64,000 bases of DNA from Hymenobacter sp. DG25A (GCF_001280305.1 NZ_CP012623.1:1426001-1490000), one strand, 5' to 3'; numbered from the stretch's first letter, positions 1 through 9,822 are shown. The notes: generated by a model from the letters alone, not told the origin. Program-made: numbers and translations.

Positions 1-360
1 GGCCGGCGCTTTTTCCACGCGGCCCTCCACGCGAACCTGCCGCTCCAGGCCGGGCCAGAAAAAGGTAATGGCGGCCAGGGGCTGCGCGGCCAGGTCCTGC
101 CCTTTCCGGCTGTCGTAGTTGGTAAAGAAAAGAAAACCGGCATCGTCGGGGAGGCCTTTCAGCAGAACCACCCGGCCGGCCGGCTGCCCTTCAGCATTTA
201 CCGTAGAGAGTAGCATGGCTGTTGGCTCATCCAGACGGGCATCTATGGCCTCCTGCAGCCACGTGCGAAACTGCTGTACGGCATTGGGGTGTACCTCCGC
301 TTCCGTAAGCGTATGCTGCGCGTAGGTCTTGCGCAAATCAGCCAGCTGCTGGTCATTCAT
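1..360 (-). CDS. pdxH: Pyridoxamine 5'-phosphate oxidase (partial, C-terminus outside window)
   Basis: FMN-dependent oxidase that makes pyridoxal 5'-phosphate from pyridoxine or pyridoxamine 5'-phosphate, the last step of vitamin B6 synthesis and salvage. Reading the minus strand from the ATG at 360 gives 120 residues running off the window edge. Family motifs are clear: RVVLLKG at residues 63-69, FFTNYDSRKG at 78-87 (FMN contact) and ERQVRVEG at 106-113. The family is usually about 210-220 residues, so roughly 90 C-terminal residues lie outside. It is divergent from the YqgE gene that starts at 591, so the 230-bp gap should hold both promoters. Confidence 0.93.
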   Translation of the reverse strand, partial: MNDQQLADLRKTYAQHTLTEAEVHPNAVQQFRTWLQEAIDARLDEPTAMLLSTVNAEGQPAGRVVLLKGLPDDAGFLFFTNYDSRKGQDLAAQPLAAITFFWPGLERQVRVEGRVEKAPA

Positions 361-590
361 AACTCAAAAGGGAATGGTGGAGGTATTTGTCAGGCGCCGG
401 CACGGGGCTTTTGACGAATACGGCTGCAAGGTAATAGAATGCGGGCATGGCGGGAACCCGCAGGCGTAGCTCACACGTACTGCACATGGGAAACAACCAT
501 ATCTTTTCCTGAATATTGATGCGAATCTGTGCATCTTTCGGCCCCGGTGGTGTTGCTGTCCGCGGGGCGTCTTTCACAAGCCTTTTGTGT

Positions 591-1148
591 ATGAAATCCG
601 GTAGCTTACTTATCTCGCAGCCCTTCCTGGGCGACCCCAACTTCGAGCGTACAGTACTGCTGCTGTGCCAGGATTCGCCGGAAGATGGCTCTTTTGGTTT
701 AGTGTTAAACCGTCCCTCCGTATTAATGCTGGGCGATGTCATGGAGCTGCCCGGTGGCGACGACTCCGCGGCTGCCCAACTGCCCTTAGGTATTGGCGGG
801 CCCGTGCAGGCCGATACCCTGCACTACCTGCACCGCCGCCCCGATGTGCCTGGCGCCGAGCTCATTGGGCAGGACGTGTACTGGGGCGGAGACTTTTCCG
901 TGCTGCTGGGCCTGATAGAAAGTGGCAGCATTGCCCCCGACGCGGTGCGCCTATATGCCGGCTATTCCGGCTGGACAAATGGTCAGTTGGCCGAAGAAGT
1001 CCGGGAAAATGTTTGGATAGTGCATCCCAATGCTGCCGGGAAAGTATTTACTTTGGAAAGTGATGCATTCTGGCAAGCTATTTTGCGTGAGAAAGGCGGA
1101 CGCTACCGCATGCTGTCCAATTACCCTGTAGACCCCCGGCTTAACTAA
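591..1148 (+). CDS. YqgE/AlgH family protein (UPF0301)
   Basis: A 185-residue cytoplasmic protein of the YqgE/AlgH (DUF179) family, whose biochemical role is not settled. The N-terminus reads SLLISQPFLGDPNFERTVLL (residues 5-24), the family signature, followed by GSFGLVLNRP and, near the C-terminus, YAGYSGWTNGQL. I chose the ATG at 591 because homologues begin just before the LLIS motif; an in-frame ATG at 516 would add 25 residues with no family similarity. The DUF349 gene follows 57 bp downstream on the same strand and may be co-transcribed. Confidence 0.92.
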   Translation: MKSGSLLISQPFLGDPNFERTVLLLCQDSPEDGSFGLVLNRPSVLMLGDVMELPGGDDSAAAQLPLGIGGPVQADTLHYLHRRPDVPGAELIGQDVYWGGDFSVLLGLIESGSIAPDAVRLYAGYSGWTNGQLAEEVRENVWIVHPNAAGKVFTLESDAFWQAILREKGGRYRMLSNYPVDPRLN

Positions 1149-1205
1149 TACCCCTGCCGGCCGCCTCCCATTCCCTGTACACCACAGGGCTTTTCTGCTG
1201 AAGTT

Positions 1206-3497
1206 ATGGTACCTGAAAACGAACAAACTACCCCTGTCAATCCAACCAACGGCACCGCCCCTGAGTCTGATTCTCCTATGAGCATACTGGAGCGCCGTCT
1301 GGCGGAGATTAGTGCCCAGGGCCAGCCAGAGCAGTCTGCTGCCCCGGAGCAAGCCCCAGCCTCTACACCTACCCAAGAAATTCAGGAGCAGCCCGCGTTG
1401 GGAGCCACTGCCCCGCCGGCTACCGAGCCAGCTGGTGCTGGTACCGCCGAAGCACCGGCTCCATCAGAAGAAGTAAAAACCGAGGACCCAGCCGCGGAAG
1501 AGCCTATTTCGGCATCCCAGGCTCGGTCCCTGGACCACCCCGGCGCGCAAAACAAGGAAGCGTTTATAACGGATGAAATGGCTGCTGCGCCGGTTCCCGC
1601 CACGGAAACCAAGCCTACCATTGCCGCTATTACCGATGACGCCGTAAGCCCCGCGCCACCGGCTCCGTACGCCACCTTGGGCACGCCGGATTCGCCTCCC
1701 GTAATTTCCTCGGCTGAGGTGCCCCCCGGCGAAGAAGCCAGCGAGGAAGAAGAAGAGTACGTGCCTGAAACCCCGGCGCCGGATTTCGCCACGCTGGATC
1801 TGGCAGGGCAGGGCGCCCATTTGCTCACGCTGCTGCGCCGGGCCGATGCCCGCCAGAACCGCAAGCAAATCTTCGATCTGCACCGTCTGTATGAAACGGC
1901 CGTCACCACCGACCGGAACGCCGCCCGCCAGCGCTTCATAGAAGCCGGCAATGATTCCGATGACTTTTCCTATGCCGGCCCCGAAGGCTACCAGGAAGTA
2001 GGCAAAGCCATGCAGGAGTTCCGGGAAAGCCGGGCCCGCGACGTACGCGCCGAGGAAGAGCAGCGCACCAAAAATCTGGCTCACAAGCAATACCTCCTTT
2101 CCCAGCTCCGCCAATTGGTGGAATCAGCGGAAACCAAGGATAGCTCGGCCCGCATTAAAGCCCTGCAGAACGACTGGAAAGCCACCGGCCCCGTGCCGCA
2201 GAAAGACGCCCAGGACCTGTGGAACAGCTACCACGCCCTGCTCGATATCTTCTATAATAACCGCGGCCTCTTCTTTGAGATGAAGGAGCTGGACCGTCGG
2301 CGCAACCTGGAAGCCAAGGAAGCGCTTATCCTCCGGGCCGAAGGTTTGCAGCAGCATACCAGCATCAACAAGGCGCTGCAGGAGCTGCGCCAGCTGCACG
2401 AGGAGTGGAAGCACATTGGTCCCGTACCGCAGGAGCAGCGGGATGCCATCTGGACCCGTTTTCTGGCGGCCTCCGAGAAAGTACACGACCGCAAAAAGGA
2501 ATTCCTGGATGCGCGCTCCGCCCAGGAAAACGCCAACCTCACGCGCAAAATGGCACTGCTGGAGCAAATCAAGCCCTATGCAGAGTTTCAGACGGACCGC
2601 GTAAACGAGTGGCGCAGCAAAACCGATGAGCTGCAGAAGCTGAAAGAAGAGTGGGATGCCGCCGGCCTGGTGCCGCGCGACAAGGCCGAGCAGATGAACA
2701 AACAGTTCTGGTCTTCCTACAAAGGCTTCTTCCAGCGCAAAAATCAGTTCTTTAAGGCCCTCGACGAGGAAAAGAATGCCAACCTGAAGCGCAAGCTGGA
2801 GCTGTGCGAACAGGCCGAGGCTGCCCTGCAAAACCCCAATTGGGAAGAAGGCCGGGAAATTGTGATTCGCCTGCAGAAAGACTGGAAAACCATTGGCCGG
2901 GTGCCGGAAAAGCAGTCTGATAAGGTATGGAACCGTTTCCGCACCGCCTGCGACGCCTTCTTTGAGCGTAAGCACGAGGAAAGCCGCCAGCGGGAGCAGC
3001 AGGCCCAGCAGGTAACCAAGGAGCAGGCCGCTTACCTGGATCGGGTGGCTGACACCGTAGCTGCCCTCACGGTAGACGAGCCCGGTACCCTGGAAGGTTT
3101 CCGCCAGCTGACCACGGAATGGCAGGCGTTTGCCGGCACCGGTGGGCGCGCGGAGTCTGAGCGGGCTGATGCCCGGTTCCAGGCCCTCATGTCGAAATAC
3201 CTGGATATGGTGCCGGCTCTTTCCTATGCCGAGCGTGCCGATCTGTTATTCCAGCTGCAGATAGACCGCCTCAAGTCTTCCCCCGATTCTCAGCAGCAGC
3301 TCTACAAAAAGGAGCAGACCCTGCGTCGGGAAATCAATGAGCTGGAAAACGATATTTCCACTTTGAAAACCAACCTCGAGTTCTTTGCCCGTTCCAAAAA
3401 TGCCGGGCAGCTGCGTGAGGAATATCAGGGCCGCATCGATGAAGCCCAACAGCGCATTGAAGCCTTGAAAAAGCAGCTGAAGATTGTGCGCAGCTAG
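1206..3497 (+). CDS. DUF349 repeat protein with long disordered N-terminus
   Basis: A 763-residue protein. About 190 N-terminal residues are rich in Pro, Ala, Glu and Thr and look disordered. The rest is helical and charged, with about five DUF349-type units, each containing a W-K-x-(T/H)-G-x-V-P core: WKATGPVP, WKHIGPVP, WDAAGLVP, WKTIGRVP and a degenerate last copy near WQAFAGTG. The final 70 residues are a predicted coiled coil (LRREINELENDISTLKTN). No signal peptide or membrane segment is visible, so it should be cytoplasmic. DUF349 is found in Bacteroidota and Actinobacteria, and its function is unknown to me. A strong terminator follows at 3523. Confidence 0.9.
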   Translation: MVPENEQTTPVNPTNGTAPESDSPMSILERRLAEISAQGQPEQSAAPEQAPASTPTQEIQEQPALGATAPPATEPAGAGTAEAPAPSEEVKTEDPAAEEPISASQARSLDHPGAQNKEAFITDEMAAAPVPATETKPTIAAITDDAVSPAPPAPYATLGTPDSPPVISSAEVPPGEEASEEEEEYVPETPAPDFATLDLAGQGAHLLTLLRRADARQNRKQIFDLHRLYETAVTTDRNAARQRFIEAGNDSDDFSYAGPEGYQEVGKAMQEFRESRARDVRAEEEQRTKNLAHKQYLLSQLRQLVESAETKDSSARIKALQNDWKATGPVPQKDAQDLWNSYHALLDIFYNNRGLFFEMKELDRRRNLEAKEALILRAEGLQQHTSINKALQELRQLHEEWKHIGPVPQEQRDAIWTRFLAASEKVHDRKKEFLDARSAQENANLTRKMALLEQIKPYAEFQTDRVNEWRSKTDELQKLKEEWDAAGLVPRDKAEQMNKQFWSSYKGFFQRKNQFFKALDEEKNANLKRKLELCEQAEAALQNPNWEEGREIVIRLQKDWKTIGRVPEKQSDKVWNRFRTACDAFFERKHEESRQREQQAQQVTKEQAAYLDRVADTVAALTVDEPGTLEGFRQLTTEWQAFAGTGGRAESERADARFQALMSKYLDMVPALSYAERADLLFQLQIDRLKSSPDSQQQLYKKEQTLRREINELENDISTLKTNLEFFARSKNAGQLREEYQGRIDEAQQRIEALKKQLKIVRS

Positions 3498-3522
3498 CGC
3501 AAGCAATTAGGTTGAGTTGAAA

Positions 3523-3557
3523 AGAGAGCCTTGGCGGAAGCTGAGGCTCTCTTTTTT
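3523..3557 (+). terminator. Rho-independent terminator after DUF349 gene
   Basis: A perfect 9-bp stem (AGAGAGCCT at 3523-3531 with AGGCTCTCT at 3544-3552) is followed directly by a T run to 3557. It lies 26 bp after the stop codon. Confidence 0.85.
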
Positions 3558-3585
3558 CATAGCGACTTAATAGCGACACGCACAA

Positions 3586-3630
3586 AGAAAAACGGCCCGA
3601 AAATTCGCGTTTGCAAATTTTCGGGCCGTT
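3586..3630 (-). terminator. Terminator of the tRNA-Thr transcript
   Basis: A near-perfect long hairpin occupies 3591-3630 (arms AACGGCCCGAAAATT and AATTTTCGGGCCGTT, seen on either strand). On the minus strand it is followed by TTTTTCTTTG at 3590 and below. It lies 19 nt beyond the 3' end of the tRNA, so it is the natural end of that transcript. Confidence 0.8.
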
Positions 3631-3648
3631 AAACCAATGTAGTAAGTG

Positions 3649-3721
<73 letters not shown>

Positions 3722-4109
3722 CTGAATTGTGGGACAAACCTACGCCATTCGCTGCAAAGGGCCAAATATTGAGTTGAAATTTCCGCGACAAATAATATTA
3801 CTTCACCATAATGGATTGAATAGGCGGCATCAACCCAAAAATAATAATGCAACGGGGCTAGTGGAGCCCAAGCCGATGCTCACACATGAAATGCTTCGCT
3901 TTCTGTCTGACAGAACCCCTGAGTTTCAGTGCCGCCCCGTCATTTGACTGAGAAAAGACGAAAGTAGGGAGGAGTTTCACATTCTGAAGAAAATTGGCCT
4001 TTTGGCAGGAGGGAGGCAAGCTTGTGCCGGTAGATTCGTTGTTTTGTGAATGCGCAGCGTTGAGATTCTGCTTTCCGCCGCCTCTTCCATTTGTTTAGGT
4101 TCTCTGTCC
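3722..4109. other. Intergenic stretch without a gene
   Basis: Apart from the tRNA promoter I see no gene here. The sequence is more AT-rich than the flanks. Short open frames (for example one at 3729-3947) have no recognisable start context or protein pattern. Confidence 0.6.
3763..3792 (-). promoter_or_regulatory. Probable promoter of tRNA-Thr
   Basis: On the minus strand TTTG (3792-3789) is followed after 18 nt by AATATTTG (3770-3763). This matches the Bacteroidota TTTG / TAnnTTTG arrangement at seven of eight positions of the -7 element. The predicted start site is about 35 nt before the tRNA. Confidence 0.45.
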
Positions 4110-4796
4110 GTGAATAACTCCGATATCATTGCCCATACCGCCGCCTTCGTGCGGGAAAAATTCCTGAACGAAGGCTCCGGCCACGACTGGGAACATATCC
4201 GCCGGGTGTGGCAAACCGCCCGAACGCTGGCCCATAATACACCTTCTGCCCAGGTAGAGGTAGTAGAGCTGGGTGCCCTGCTGCATGATGTGGCCGACTG
4301 GAAATTCCACGGCGGCGATGAGGAGGCCGGTCCGCTTGCTGCCCGGCAGTGGCTCGTCAGCCTGCAGGTAGCGGAAGCAACTATCCAGCACGTGGAGGCC
4401 ATAATCCGGGAAATCAGCTTTAAGGGGTTGGGCGTTCCTACGCCCATGAGCACGCTGGAAGGTGAATTGGTGCAGGATGCCGACCGGCTGGATGCCATTG
4501 GCGCCATCGGCGTGGCGCGGGCTTTTGCCTATGGCGGCCATAAAGGCCGCCCCTTGCACGACCCCACCGTGCTGCCGGTAGAGCACGATTCGTTCGAGAG
4601 CTACAAAAAGAACACCGGGCCCACCATCAACCATTTCTACGAGAAGCTGCTGCACCTGCGCGAGCGGCTGCACACGCCGGCCGCCCGCGCAGTGGCGGAT
4701 GAGCGCCATGCCTTTATGGAACAGTTTCTGGCCCAATTCCTGCGCGAGTGGGAGAGTGCCGATGTCGGCGCGGCCTCTATACAGGCTTCCGAATAG
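4110..4796 (+). CDS. HD-domain phosphohydrolase (YedJ-like)
   Basis: A 228-residue metal-dependent HD-superfamily hydrolase; the substrate is not known. Counting from the GTG at 4110, H25-D26 lies in GHDWEHIRRVW, the paired H-D in LLHDVADWKF (residues 59-60), and the last metal ligand D125 in VQDADRLDAIGAIG. These match the E. coli YedJ subgroup. An ATG at 4050 is also in frame but adds 20 residues unlike the family, while the GTG product begins (M)NNSDIIAHTAAFVREK as homologues do. A small lipoprotein gene follows 17 bp downstream. Confidence 0.85.
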   Translation: MNNSDIIAHTAAFVREKFLNEGSGHDWEHIRRVWQTARTLAHNTPSAQVEVVELGALLHDVADWKFHGGDEEAGPLAARQWLVSLQVAEATIQHVEAIIREISFKGLGVPTPMSTLEGELVQDADRLDAIGAIGVARAFAYGGHKGRPLHDPTVLPVEHDSFESYKKNTGPTINHFYEKLLHLRERLHTPAARAVADERHAFMEQFLAQFLREWESADVGAASIQASE

Positions 4797-4813
4797 AATC
4801 GTACATTTGACCA

Positions 4814-5056
4814 ATGACCACTCGTACCATTGTGCTTCGGCTTCTCGTGCCACTCTTTGTGCTACTGGGCGCCAGTTCCTGCCGCACGTGCCCCATGTTA
4901 TCGTGCCATACCCGTAAGGTGCATTACCACAATGGAGCCCGTTACCGCGGTCAGCCGCTCTGGAAAAAACAGAACCCCGCTATTGGTGAAAAAATAAAGG
5001 TACACCAACAGCAAAAGGGCAAGAATAAAGCGGATAAAAGCAAGTCGAAAACCTAG
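4814..5056 (+). CDS. Small putative lipoprotein
   Basis: An 80-residue product with a hydrophobic N-terminal helix ending in a lipobox (LLGASSC, Cys23), so it is probably lipidated. The mature part is basic, starts with a Cys-Pro motif (CPMLSC), contains HYHNGARYRGQPLWKKQNP and ends in a Lys-rich tail. Short lipoproteins of this form are common and uncharacterised in Bacteroidota. It lies close behind the HD hydrolase gene and is probably co-transcribed. A short hairpin (CCTAGC/GCTAGG, 5053-5067) overlaps its stop codon, with a T run about 15 nt later. Confidence 0.72.
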   Translation: MTTRTIVLRLLVPLFVLLGASSCRTCPMLSCHTRKVHYHNGARYRGQPLWKKQNPAIGEKIKVHQQQKGKNKADKSKSKT

Positions 5057-5160
5057 CGGAGCTAGGCTATAAGGCCGTTTTTTTGTATCTTGCAGGCTTA
5101 ATACTGTAACCACCAACTAGCCACCAACCCGCAGGGTTTGGATGGCTTTTCCGACCTCTT

Positions 5161-7722
5161 ATGGCAGAAGCAGAAGGCGAGAAAATCATCCCAATTAACA
5201 TTGAAGATGAAATGCGCGGCGCCTACATCGACTACTCGATGTCGGTTATCATCTCCCGGGCTCTACCCGATGTGCGCGACGGCCTGAAACCTGTGCATCG
5301 GCGCGTGCTCTACGGCATGAGCGAGCTGGGCGTCTCCTACAACAAATCCTACAAGAAAAGCGCCCGTATCGTGGGCGAGGTATTGGGTAAGTACCACCCG
5401 CACGGCGACTCCTCCGTGTACGATACCATGGTGCGCATGGCCCAGGACTGGAGCCTGCGCTACCCGCTGGTAGACGGCCAGGGTAACTTTGGCTCCGTGG
5501 ACGGCGACTCGCCGGCGGCCATGCGTTACACCGAAGCCCGCCTCAAGCGTTTGGCCGATGAGCTGCTGAGCGACCTGGACAAAGAAACGGTTGACTTCCA
5601 GCCCAACTTTGACGACTCCCTGGAGGAGCCTTCCGTATTCCCGGCCAAGTTCCCCAACCTGCTGGTAAACGGCACCTCCGGTATTGCCGTGGGTATGGCT
5701 ACCAACATGGCGCCCCACAACCTCACGGAGGTAGTGAGCGGCATCATTGCTTACTTGGATAACACCGAAATTACCATTGCCGAGCTGATGGAGCACATTG
5801 TGGCTCCCGACTTCCCCACCGGTGGTACCATTTATGGCTACGAAGGCGTAAAGCAAGCATTTGAAACCGGCCGCGGCCGCGTGGTAGTGCGGGCCAAAGC
5901 CAGCGTAGAAGTGCAGCCATCCGGCCGTGAGCAAATCGTGATAACCGAAATTCCCTATATGGTGAATAAGGCATCCATGATTGAGAAAACGGCGGCGCTC
6001 ATCAATGAAAAGAAAATCGAAGGCATTTCCGACCTGCGCGACGAGTCTGACCGTGACGGTATGCGCATCGTGTATGAGCTGAAGCGAGACGCCATGCCCA
6101 ACGTGGTGCTCAACAACCTGTATAAGTACACGCAGCTGCAGTCTTCCTTCGGGGTAAACAATGTGGCGCTGGTGAAAGGCCGGCCGCTCACGCTCAACCT
6201 GAAGGATCTGATTGTATACTTTGTAGAGCACCGCGCCGAGGTGGTAATTCGCCGCACGCGCTATGAACTGGCCGAAGCCCAAAAGCGGGCCCACATCCTA
6301 GAAGGTCTGCTGATTGCGCTTGACCACCTGGACGAGGTAATTGCCCTGATTCGCGGCTCGCGCGACCCGGAGGTGGCTCGGGGAGAGTTGATTGAGCGCT
6401 TTAAGCTGAGCGAAGTACAGGCCCGCGCCATCCTGGATATGCGTCTGCAGCGCCTCACCGGCCTGGAGCGCGACAAGATTGTGAAGGAGTACGATGAGCT
6501 GATGCGCCTGATTGACCACCTGAATGCCGTGCTGGCGTCGGATGAGATGCAGCGCCAGATCATTAAGGACGAGCTCATTGATATCCGGGAGCGGTATGGG
6601 GATGCCCGCCGCACTACCATTGAGTACGCCGGTGGCGACTTCTCGATGGAGGATATGATTGCCGATGAGAGCATGGTAATTACCATCTCCCGCGAAGGCT
6701 ATATCAAGCGCACAGCGCTGGACGAGTACCGGGCACAAGGTCGGGGAGGGGTTGGCGCCCGCGGGGCTGCCTCCAAGAACGACGACTTCACCGAGCACCT
6801 GTTCGTGGCTACCACCCATGAATACCTCCTGTTCTTTACCGAGCTGGGCCGCGTATTCTGGCTGAAAGTGTACGAAGTGCCAGAAGGAGGGAAGAACACC
6901 AAAGGCCGTCCGATTCAGAACCTGATTGAGATTCCGCGCGAAGACTCTGTCCGTTCGGTATTGAACGTGCGCGGCCTGCGCGACCCCGACTATCTGGAAA
7001 ATACCTTCCTGATGTTCTGCACCGAGCAGGGCACTGTGAAGAAAACCCCGCTGGAGGCGTACTCACGTCCCCGCACCGCCGGTATCAACGCCATTTCCAT
7101 CAACGAGGGCGACCGACTGCTGGACGTACAGCTCACCACGGGCAATAGCGAAGTTATTGTTGCTCTGAATACGGGCCGCGCGGTTCGTTTCCACGAAGGC
7201 AAAGTGCGCTCCATGGGCCGTAATGCGGCTGGTGTGCGCGGTATCACTCTGGTGGGCGCCGAAGACCGGGTAGTAGGCATGGTATGTGTATCGGACCCCA
7301 CGCAGGAGCTGCTGGTAGTTTCTGAAAAGGGCTATGGCAAGCGTAGCGAGCTGGAAGAATACCGTATCACCAACCGCGGTGGTAAAGGGGTTCGGGCTAT
7401 GAAAATCACTGATAAGACGGGTGCGTTGGTTGCCATTAAGGCAGTGAACGACTCCGATGATCTGATGATTATCAACCGCTCCGGCATCACTATTCGTCTG
7501 CGCGTTGCTGATCTGCGTACCATTGGTCGGGCAACGCAGGGCGTGCGACTGCTCAAGATTTCGGAAGGAGATGCTATTTCTTCGGTGGCTAAAGTGGAAG
7601 CCGAAGACAAAGTAGAGGAGGTCCTGGAGGAAGCAGCTACCGTGGAGGTGGCCGACACCGATTCGGCGGCCGAATCTGATCTGGGCACGCTCACTGATCC
7701 TGACGCGCTTAGCTCCAACTAA
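5161..7722 (+). CDS. gyrA: DNA gyrase subunit A
   Basis: An 853-residue type II topoisomerase subunit that introduces negative supercoils together with GyrB. The breakage-reunion domain opens with [16 protein letters not shown]. The catalytic tyrosine is Y123 in [10 protein letters not shown]. The quinolone region reads [15 protein letters not shown] with Ser84 and Asp88 both present, equivalent to the drug-sensitive residues S83 and D87 of E. coli. The C-terminal half carries the six-bladed wrapping domain, including the GyrA-box-like stretch [10 protein letters not shown], and ends in an acidic tail. gyrB is not adjacent. A strong terminator follows. Confidence 0.98.
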   Translation: MAEAEGEKIIPINIEDEMRGAYIDYSMSVIISRALPDVRDGLKPVHRRVLYGMSELGVSYNKSYKKSARIVGEVLGKYHPHGDSSVYDTMVRMAQDWSLRYPLVDGQGNFGSVDGDSPAAMRYTEARLKRLADELLSDLDKETVDFQPNFDDSLEEPSVFPAKFPNLLVNGTSGIAVGMATNMAPHNLTEVVSGIIAYLDNTEITIAELMEHIVAPDFPTGGTIYGYEGVKQAFETGRGRVVVRAKASVEVQPSGREQIVITEIPYMVNKASMIEKTAALINEKKIEGISDLRDESDRDGMRIVYELKRDAMPNVVLNNLYKYTQLQSSFGVNNVALVKGRPLTLNLKDLIVYFVEHRAEVVIRRTRYELAEAQKRAHILEGLLIALDHLDEVIALIRGSRDPEVARGELIERFKLSEVQARAILDMRLQRLTGLERDKIVKEYDELMRLIDHLNAVLASDEMQRQIIKDELIDIRERYGDARRTTIEYAGGDFSMEDMIADESMVITISREGYIKRTALDEYRAQGRGGVGARGAASKNDDFTEHLFVATTHEYLLFFTELGRVFWLKVYEVPEGGKNTKGRPIQNLIEIPREDSVRSVLNVRGLRDPDYLENTFLMFCTEQGTVKKTPLEAYSRPRTAGINAISINEGDRLLDVQLTTGNSEVIVALNTGRAVRFHEGKVRSMGRNAAGVRGITLVGAEDRVVGMVCVSDPTQELLVVSEKGYGKRSELEEYRITNRGGKGVRAMKITDKTGALVAIKAVNDSDDLMIINRSGITIRLRVADLRTIGRATQGVRLLKISEGDAISSVAKVEAEDKVEEVLEEAATVEVADTDSAAESDLGTLTDPDALSSN

Positions 7723-7732
7723 CCGCAAATTC

Positions 7733-7760
7733 AAAAGCCCGGGCCTGAACCCGGGCTTTT
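7733..7760 (+). terminator. Terminator of gyrA
   Basis: A perfect 11-bp stem, AAAAGCCCGGG (7733-7743) with CCCGGGCTTTT (7750-7760), encloses a 6-nt loop. It starts 10 bp after the gyrA stop. Confidence 0.9.
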
Positions 7761-7817
7761 GTGCTTTCGTTTGTCAAGTAATTCCCATTCTCTCACTCGT
7801 TATTCTTCGACAACTCT

Positions 7818-8960
7818 ATGAAGAAGGTCATTTTAACCTGCCTGGCTGCTTTATCAATGCAAGTAGCCATGGCTCAGAACTCTGCGGTAACGAATGCCGT
7901 GCTGTATCAGCGTCAGGGCACGCTGGATAAAGCCCGCTCAGAAATCGATAAAGCAGTTCAGAATCCCAAAACCTCTGATAAAGCTAAAACCTGGTATACC
8001 CGTGGCGAAGTCTATGATGCCATGGCCGCAAGCCCCATCTATGGCAAGACGCTGGCACCCGGCGAAGGCGCCAAAATTGCTTTCGAATCGTATCAGAAAG
8101 CCATTCAGCTGGACGGCAAAGATGGTGAGTACGGCAAGCTGGCCACGGCTAAAATGGACAACCTGTTTGGCGCAGCTCTGAATGCCGGGGTAGAAAGCTA
8201 CAACGCGCAGAAGTACGATGATGCCATTAACTCGTACAAAATGGCCCAGCAGATCCGTCCGCAGGATACCACGGCGTATTTGTATGCTGCATATGCCGCC
8301 GAAGCCAAGCAGGATTTTGCTTCGGCCAAGGAGAGCTACAACAAGCTGATGGGCATTAACTACAAGTCGCCGCAGATGTACAACCGTTTGCTGCAGATTG
8401 CCCGTCAGGAGAAAGATGAGAAAGCAGCTATGGATGTCATTCAGCAGGCGCTGAAAGCATATCCCAACAACAAAGGCTTCATGCTGGAGGAGTTGAACAT
8501 GCTGCTCAGCGCGGGCCAGGGTGCCCAGGCCATGGATAAGATTGACAAAGCCATTGCGGCCGATCCGACCAATGCCAACCTGTATGCCGTGAAAGGCTCG
8601 ATTCTGGACCAGAATAAGCAGCCGGAGCAAGCCCTGGCAGCTTATAAGAAGGCGGTTGAGATTGACCCGAACAACTTTGATGCTCAGTTTAACTTGGGCG
8701 TTTACAACTACAACAAAGCCGCTGACCTGTATACCAAAGCCAGCCGCATGAGCCTGGCAACGTATCAGAAGTCGGGCAAGAAGATGGAAGCTGACGGCAA
8801 GAAGTATTTCGAGGTGTCGTTGCCGTACTTTGAGAAAGCCCTGCAGCTGCAGCCCAATGATCGGGCGGTGATTTCTTCGTTGCAGAAGGTGTATGTACGG
8901 CTCGGTCGGAATGCTGATGCCGAGCGCATGAACGCAAAATTGGAAGCCCTGAAGAAGTAA
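7818..8960 (+). CDS. Secreted/periplasmic TPR protein
   Basis: A 380-residue protein. It begins with a Sec signal peptide (MKKVILTCLAALSMQVAMAQ, cleavage after Ala-Gln). The rest is made of tetratricopeptide repeats, the clearest being PEQALAAYKKAVEIDPNNFDAQFNLG in the C-terminal half and a final YFEKALQLQPNDRAV unit. It is probably a periplasmic or outer-membrane-associated scaffold; no catalytic motif is visible. It is transcribed alone, between two terminators. Confidence 0.88.
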   Translation: MKKVILTCLAALSMQVAMAQNSAVTNAVLYQRQGTLDKARSEIDKAVQNPKTSDKAKTWYTRGEVYDAMAASPIYGKTLAPGEGAKIAFESYQKAIQLDGKDGEYGKLATAKMDNLFGAALNAGVESYNAQKYDDAINSYKMAQQIRPQDTTAYLYAAYAAEAKQDFASAKESYNKLMGINYKSPQMYNRLLQIARQEKDEKAAMDVIQQALKAYPNNKGFMLEELNMLLSAGQGAQAMDKIDKAIAADPTNANLYAVKGSILDQNKQPEQALAAYKKAVEIDPNNFDAQFNLGVYNYNKAADLYTKASRMSLATYQKSGKKMEADGKKYFEVSLPYFEKALQLQPNDRAVISSLQKVYVRLGRNADAERMNAKLEALKK

Positions 8961-8973
8961 GGGGAGGTAAGTT

Positions 8974-9004
8974 AAAGCGGCCCGATAGAACATCGGGCCG
9001 CTTT
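8974..9004 (+). terminator. Terminator of the TPR gene
   Basis: A perfect 13-bp stem, AAAGCGGCCCGAT (8974-8986) with ATCGGGCCGCTTT (8992-9004), with a 5-nt loop, begins 13 bp after the stop. Confidence 0.88.
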
Positions 9005-9068
9005 TATAAAGCATTACTTAACATAATATAAATTATAAGACAAAAAAAAGCTCCTAAGATCAGGCAAT

Positions 9069-9092
9069 GATTGAGGCGTAGATTGAGGCGTA
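9069..9092. repeat. 12-bp tandem duplication
   Basis: GATTGAGGCGTA occurs twice in direct succession (9069-9080 and 9081-9092). Confidence 0.9.
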
Positions 9093-9680
9093 AACTGCTC
9101 GGATTAGAGGCTACTGTATATAGATAAAGATAGTGTATAAGGCGCAGCTGGAATTATATGTATTGTTATGAGATGCACAGCATTATAGGCAGAGAATATA
9201 GATTGAGATAATGGATTGACTGACTGCCCTACGTACGGGTCATTATGCTTCCTAATTAGCGACCTGAACTCAGCTTTTTCTATTGATGCTACTCTGGCCA
9301 GATATACCGGCAGTACAGATTTCATTTGAAACTTATAGGTAGATTGGTTGAACCCTTTATCCGGCGGGCCCAGTCAACCGGATTAATCGAATCAGCTCAG
9401 GCATAATATTACTTATATAGAGTGCCGTTTGCTGAAGCCACATGCAATTGGAATGCATTGTGAGAAGTTAATAAGGGAGCATCTTTAATTTGATTCTACT
9501 GGTAAGAATCTGAATTATAGTCGTGGATGTAGTAATACTGGTGATAAAGATTAAAACCAGGTGTCTCTCCTCCTTGCGCTTCTCCGCTTACTTAGCCACT
9601 AGTTATGTTAAGTAACCACGACTTGGGAAGTGATGCAGTTTGTTGATTGTTATCCCACTTCATGAAAAACATGCTATAAA

Positions 9681-9734
9681 CGAGGTAGGCTGTACGCTAA
9701 TCTTCATCTACCTTAGATGAAGGCCTCGCCTTTT
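9681..9734 (+). other. Nested hairpin (terminator or structured RNA)
   Basis: A perfect 9-bp hairpin (CTTCATCTA 9702-9710, loop CCT, TAGATGAAG 9714-9722) sits inside an outer stem CGAGG (9681-9685) / CCTCG (9724-9728), followed by CCTTTTATG. It could be the 3' end of a small RNA or a terminator for transcription entering from the left. No gene upstream explains it. Confidence 0.45.
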
Positions 9735-9822
9735 ATGTAGCGCTGCCTAGGCCTTTATAGCCTTATTAGCCGCCCTCCTCTCCTTCCCCGCCCTTGCCGC
9801 CTGGCCCCTATGTTAGTATGGT

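Noticed and set aside
3591..3630. Attachment-site-like repeat next to tRNA-Thr
   Set aside because: The repeat is a terminator hairpin of the tRNA transcript; no integrase and no second copy of the tRNA 3' end are seen.
5263..6294. 343-codon open frame antisense to gyrA
   Set aside because: It is a shadow of the conserved GyrA coding frame in GC-rich DNA; its composition is odd (Gly/His/Val-rich) and it has no own promoter or family pattern.
9104..9325. 73-codon minus-strand frame in the AT-rich stretch
   Set aside because: There is no recognisable domain, no promoter match and no supporting neighbour. It could be a remnant, but I cannot support a gene.
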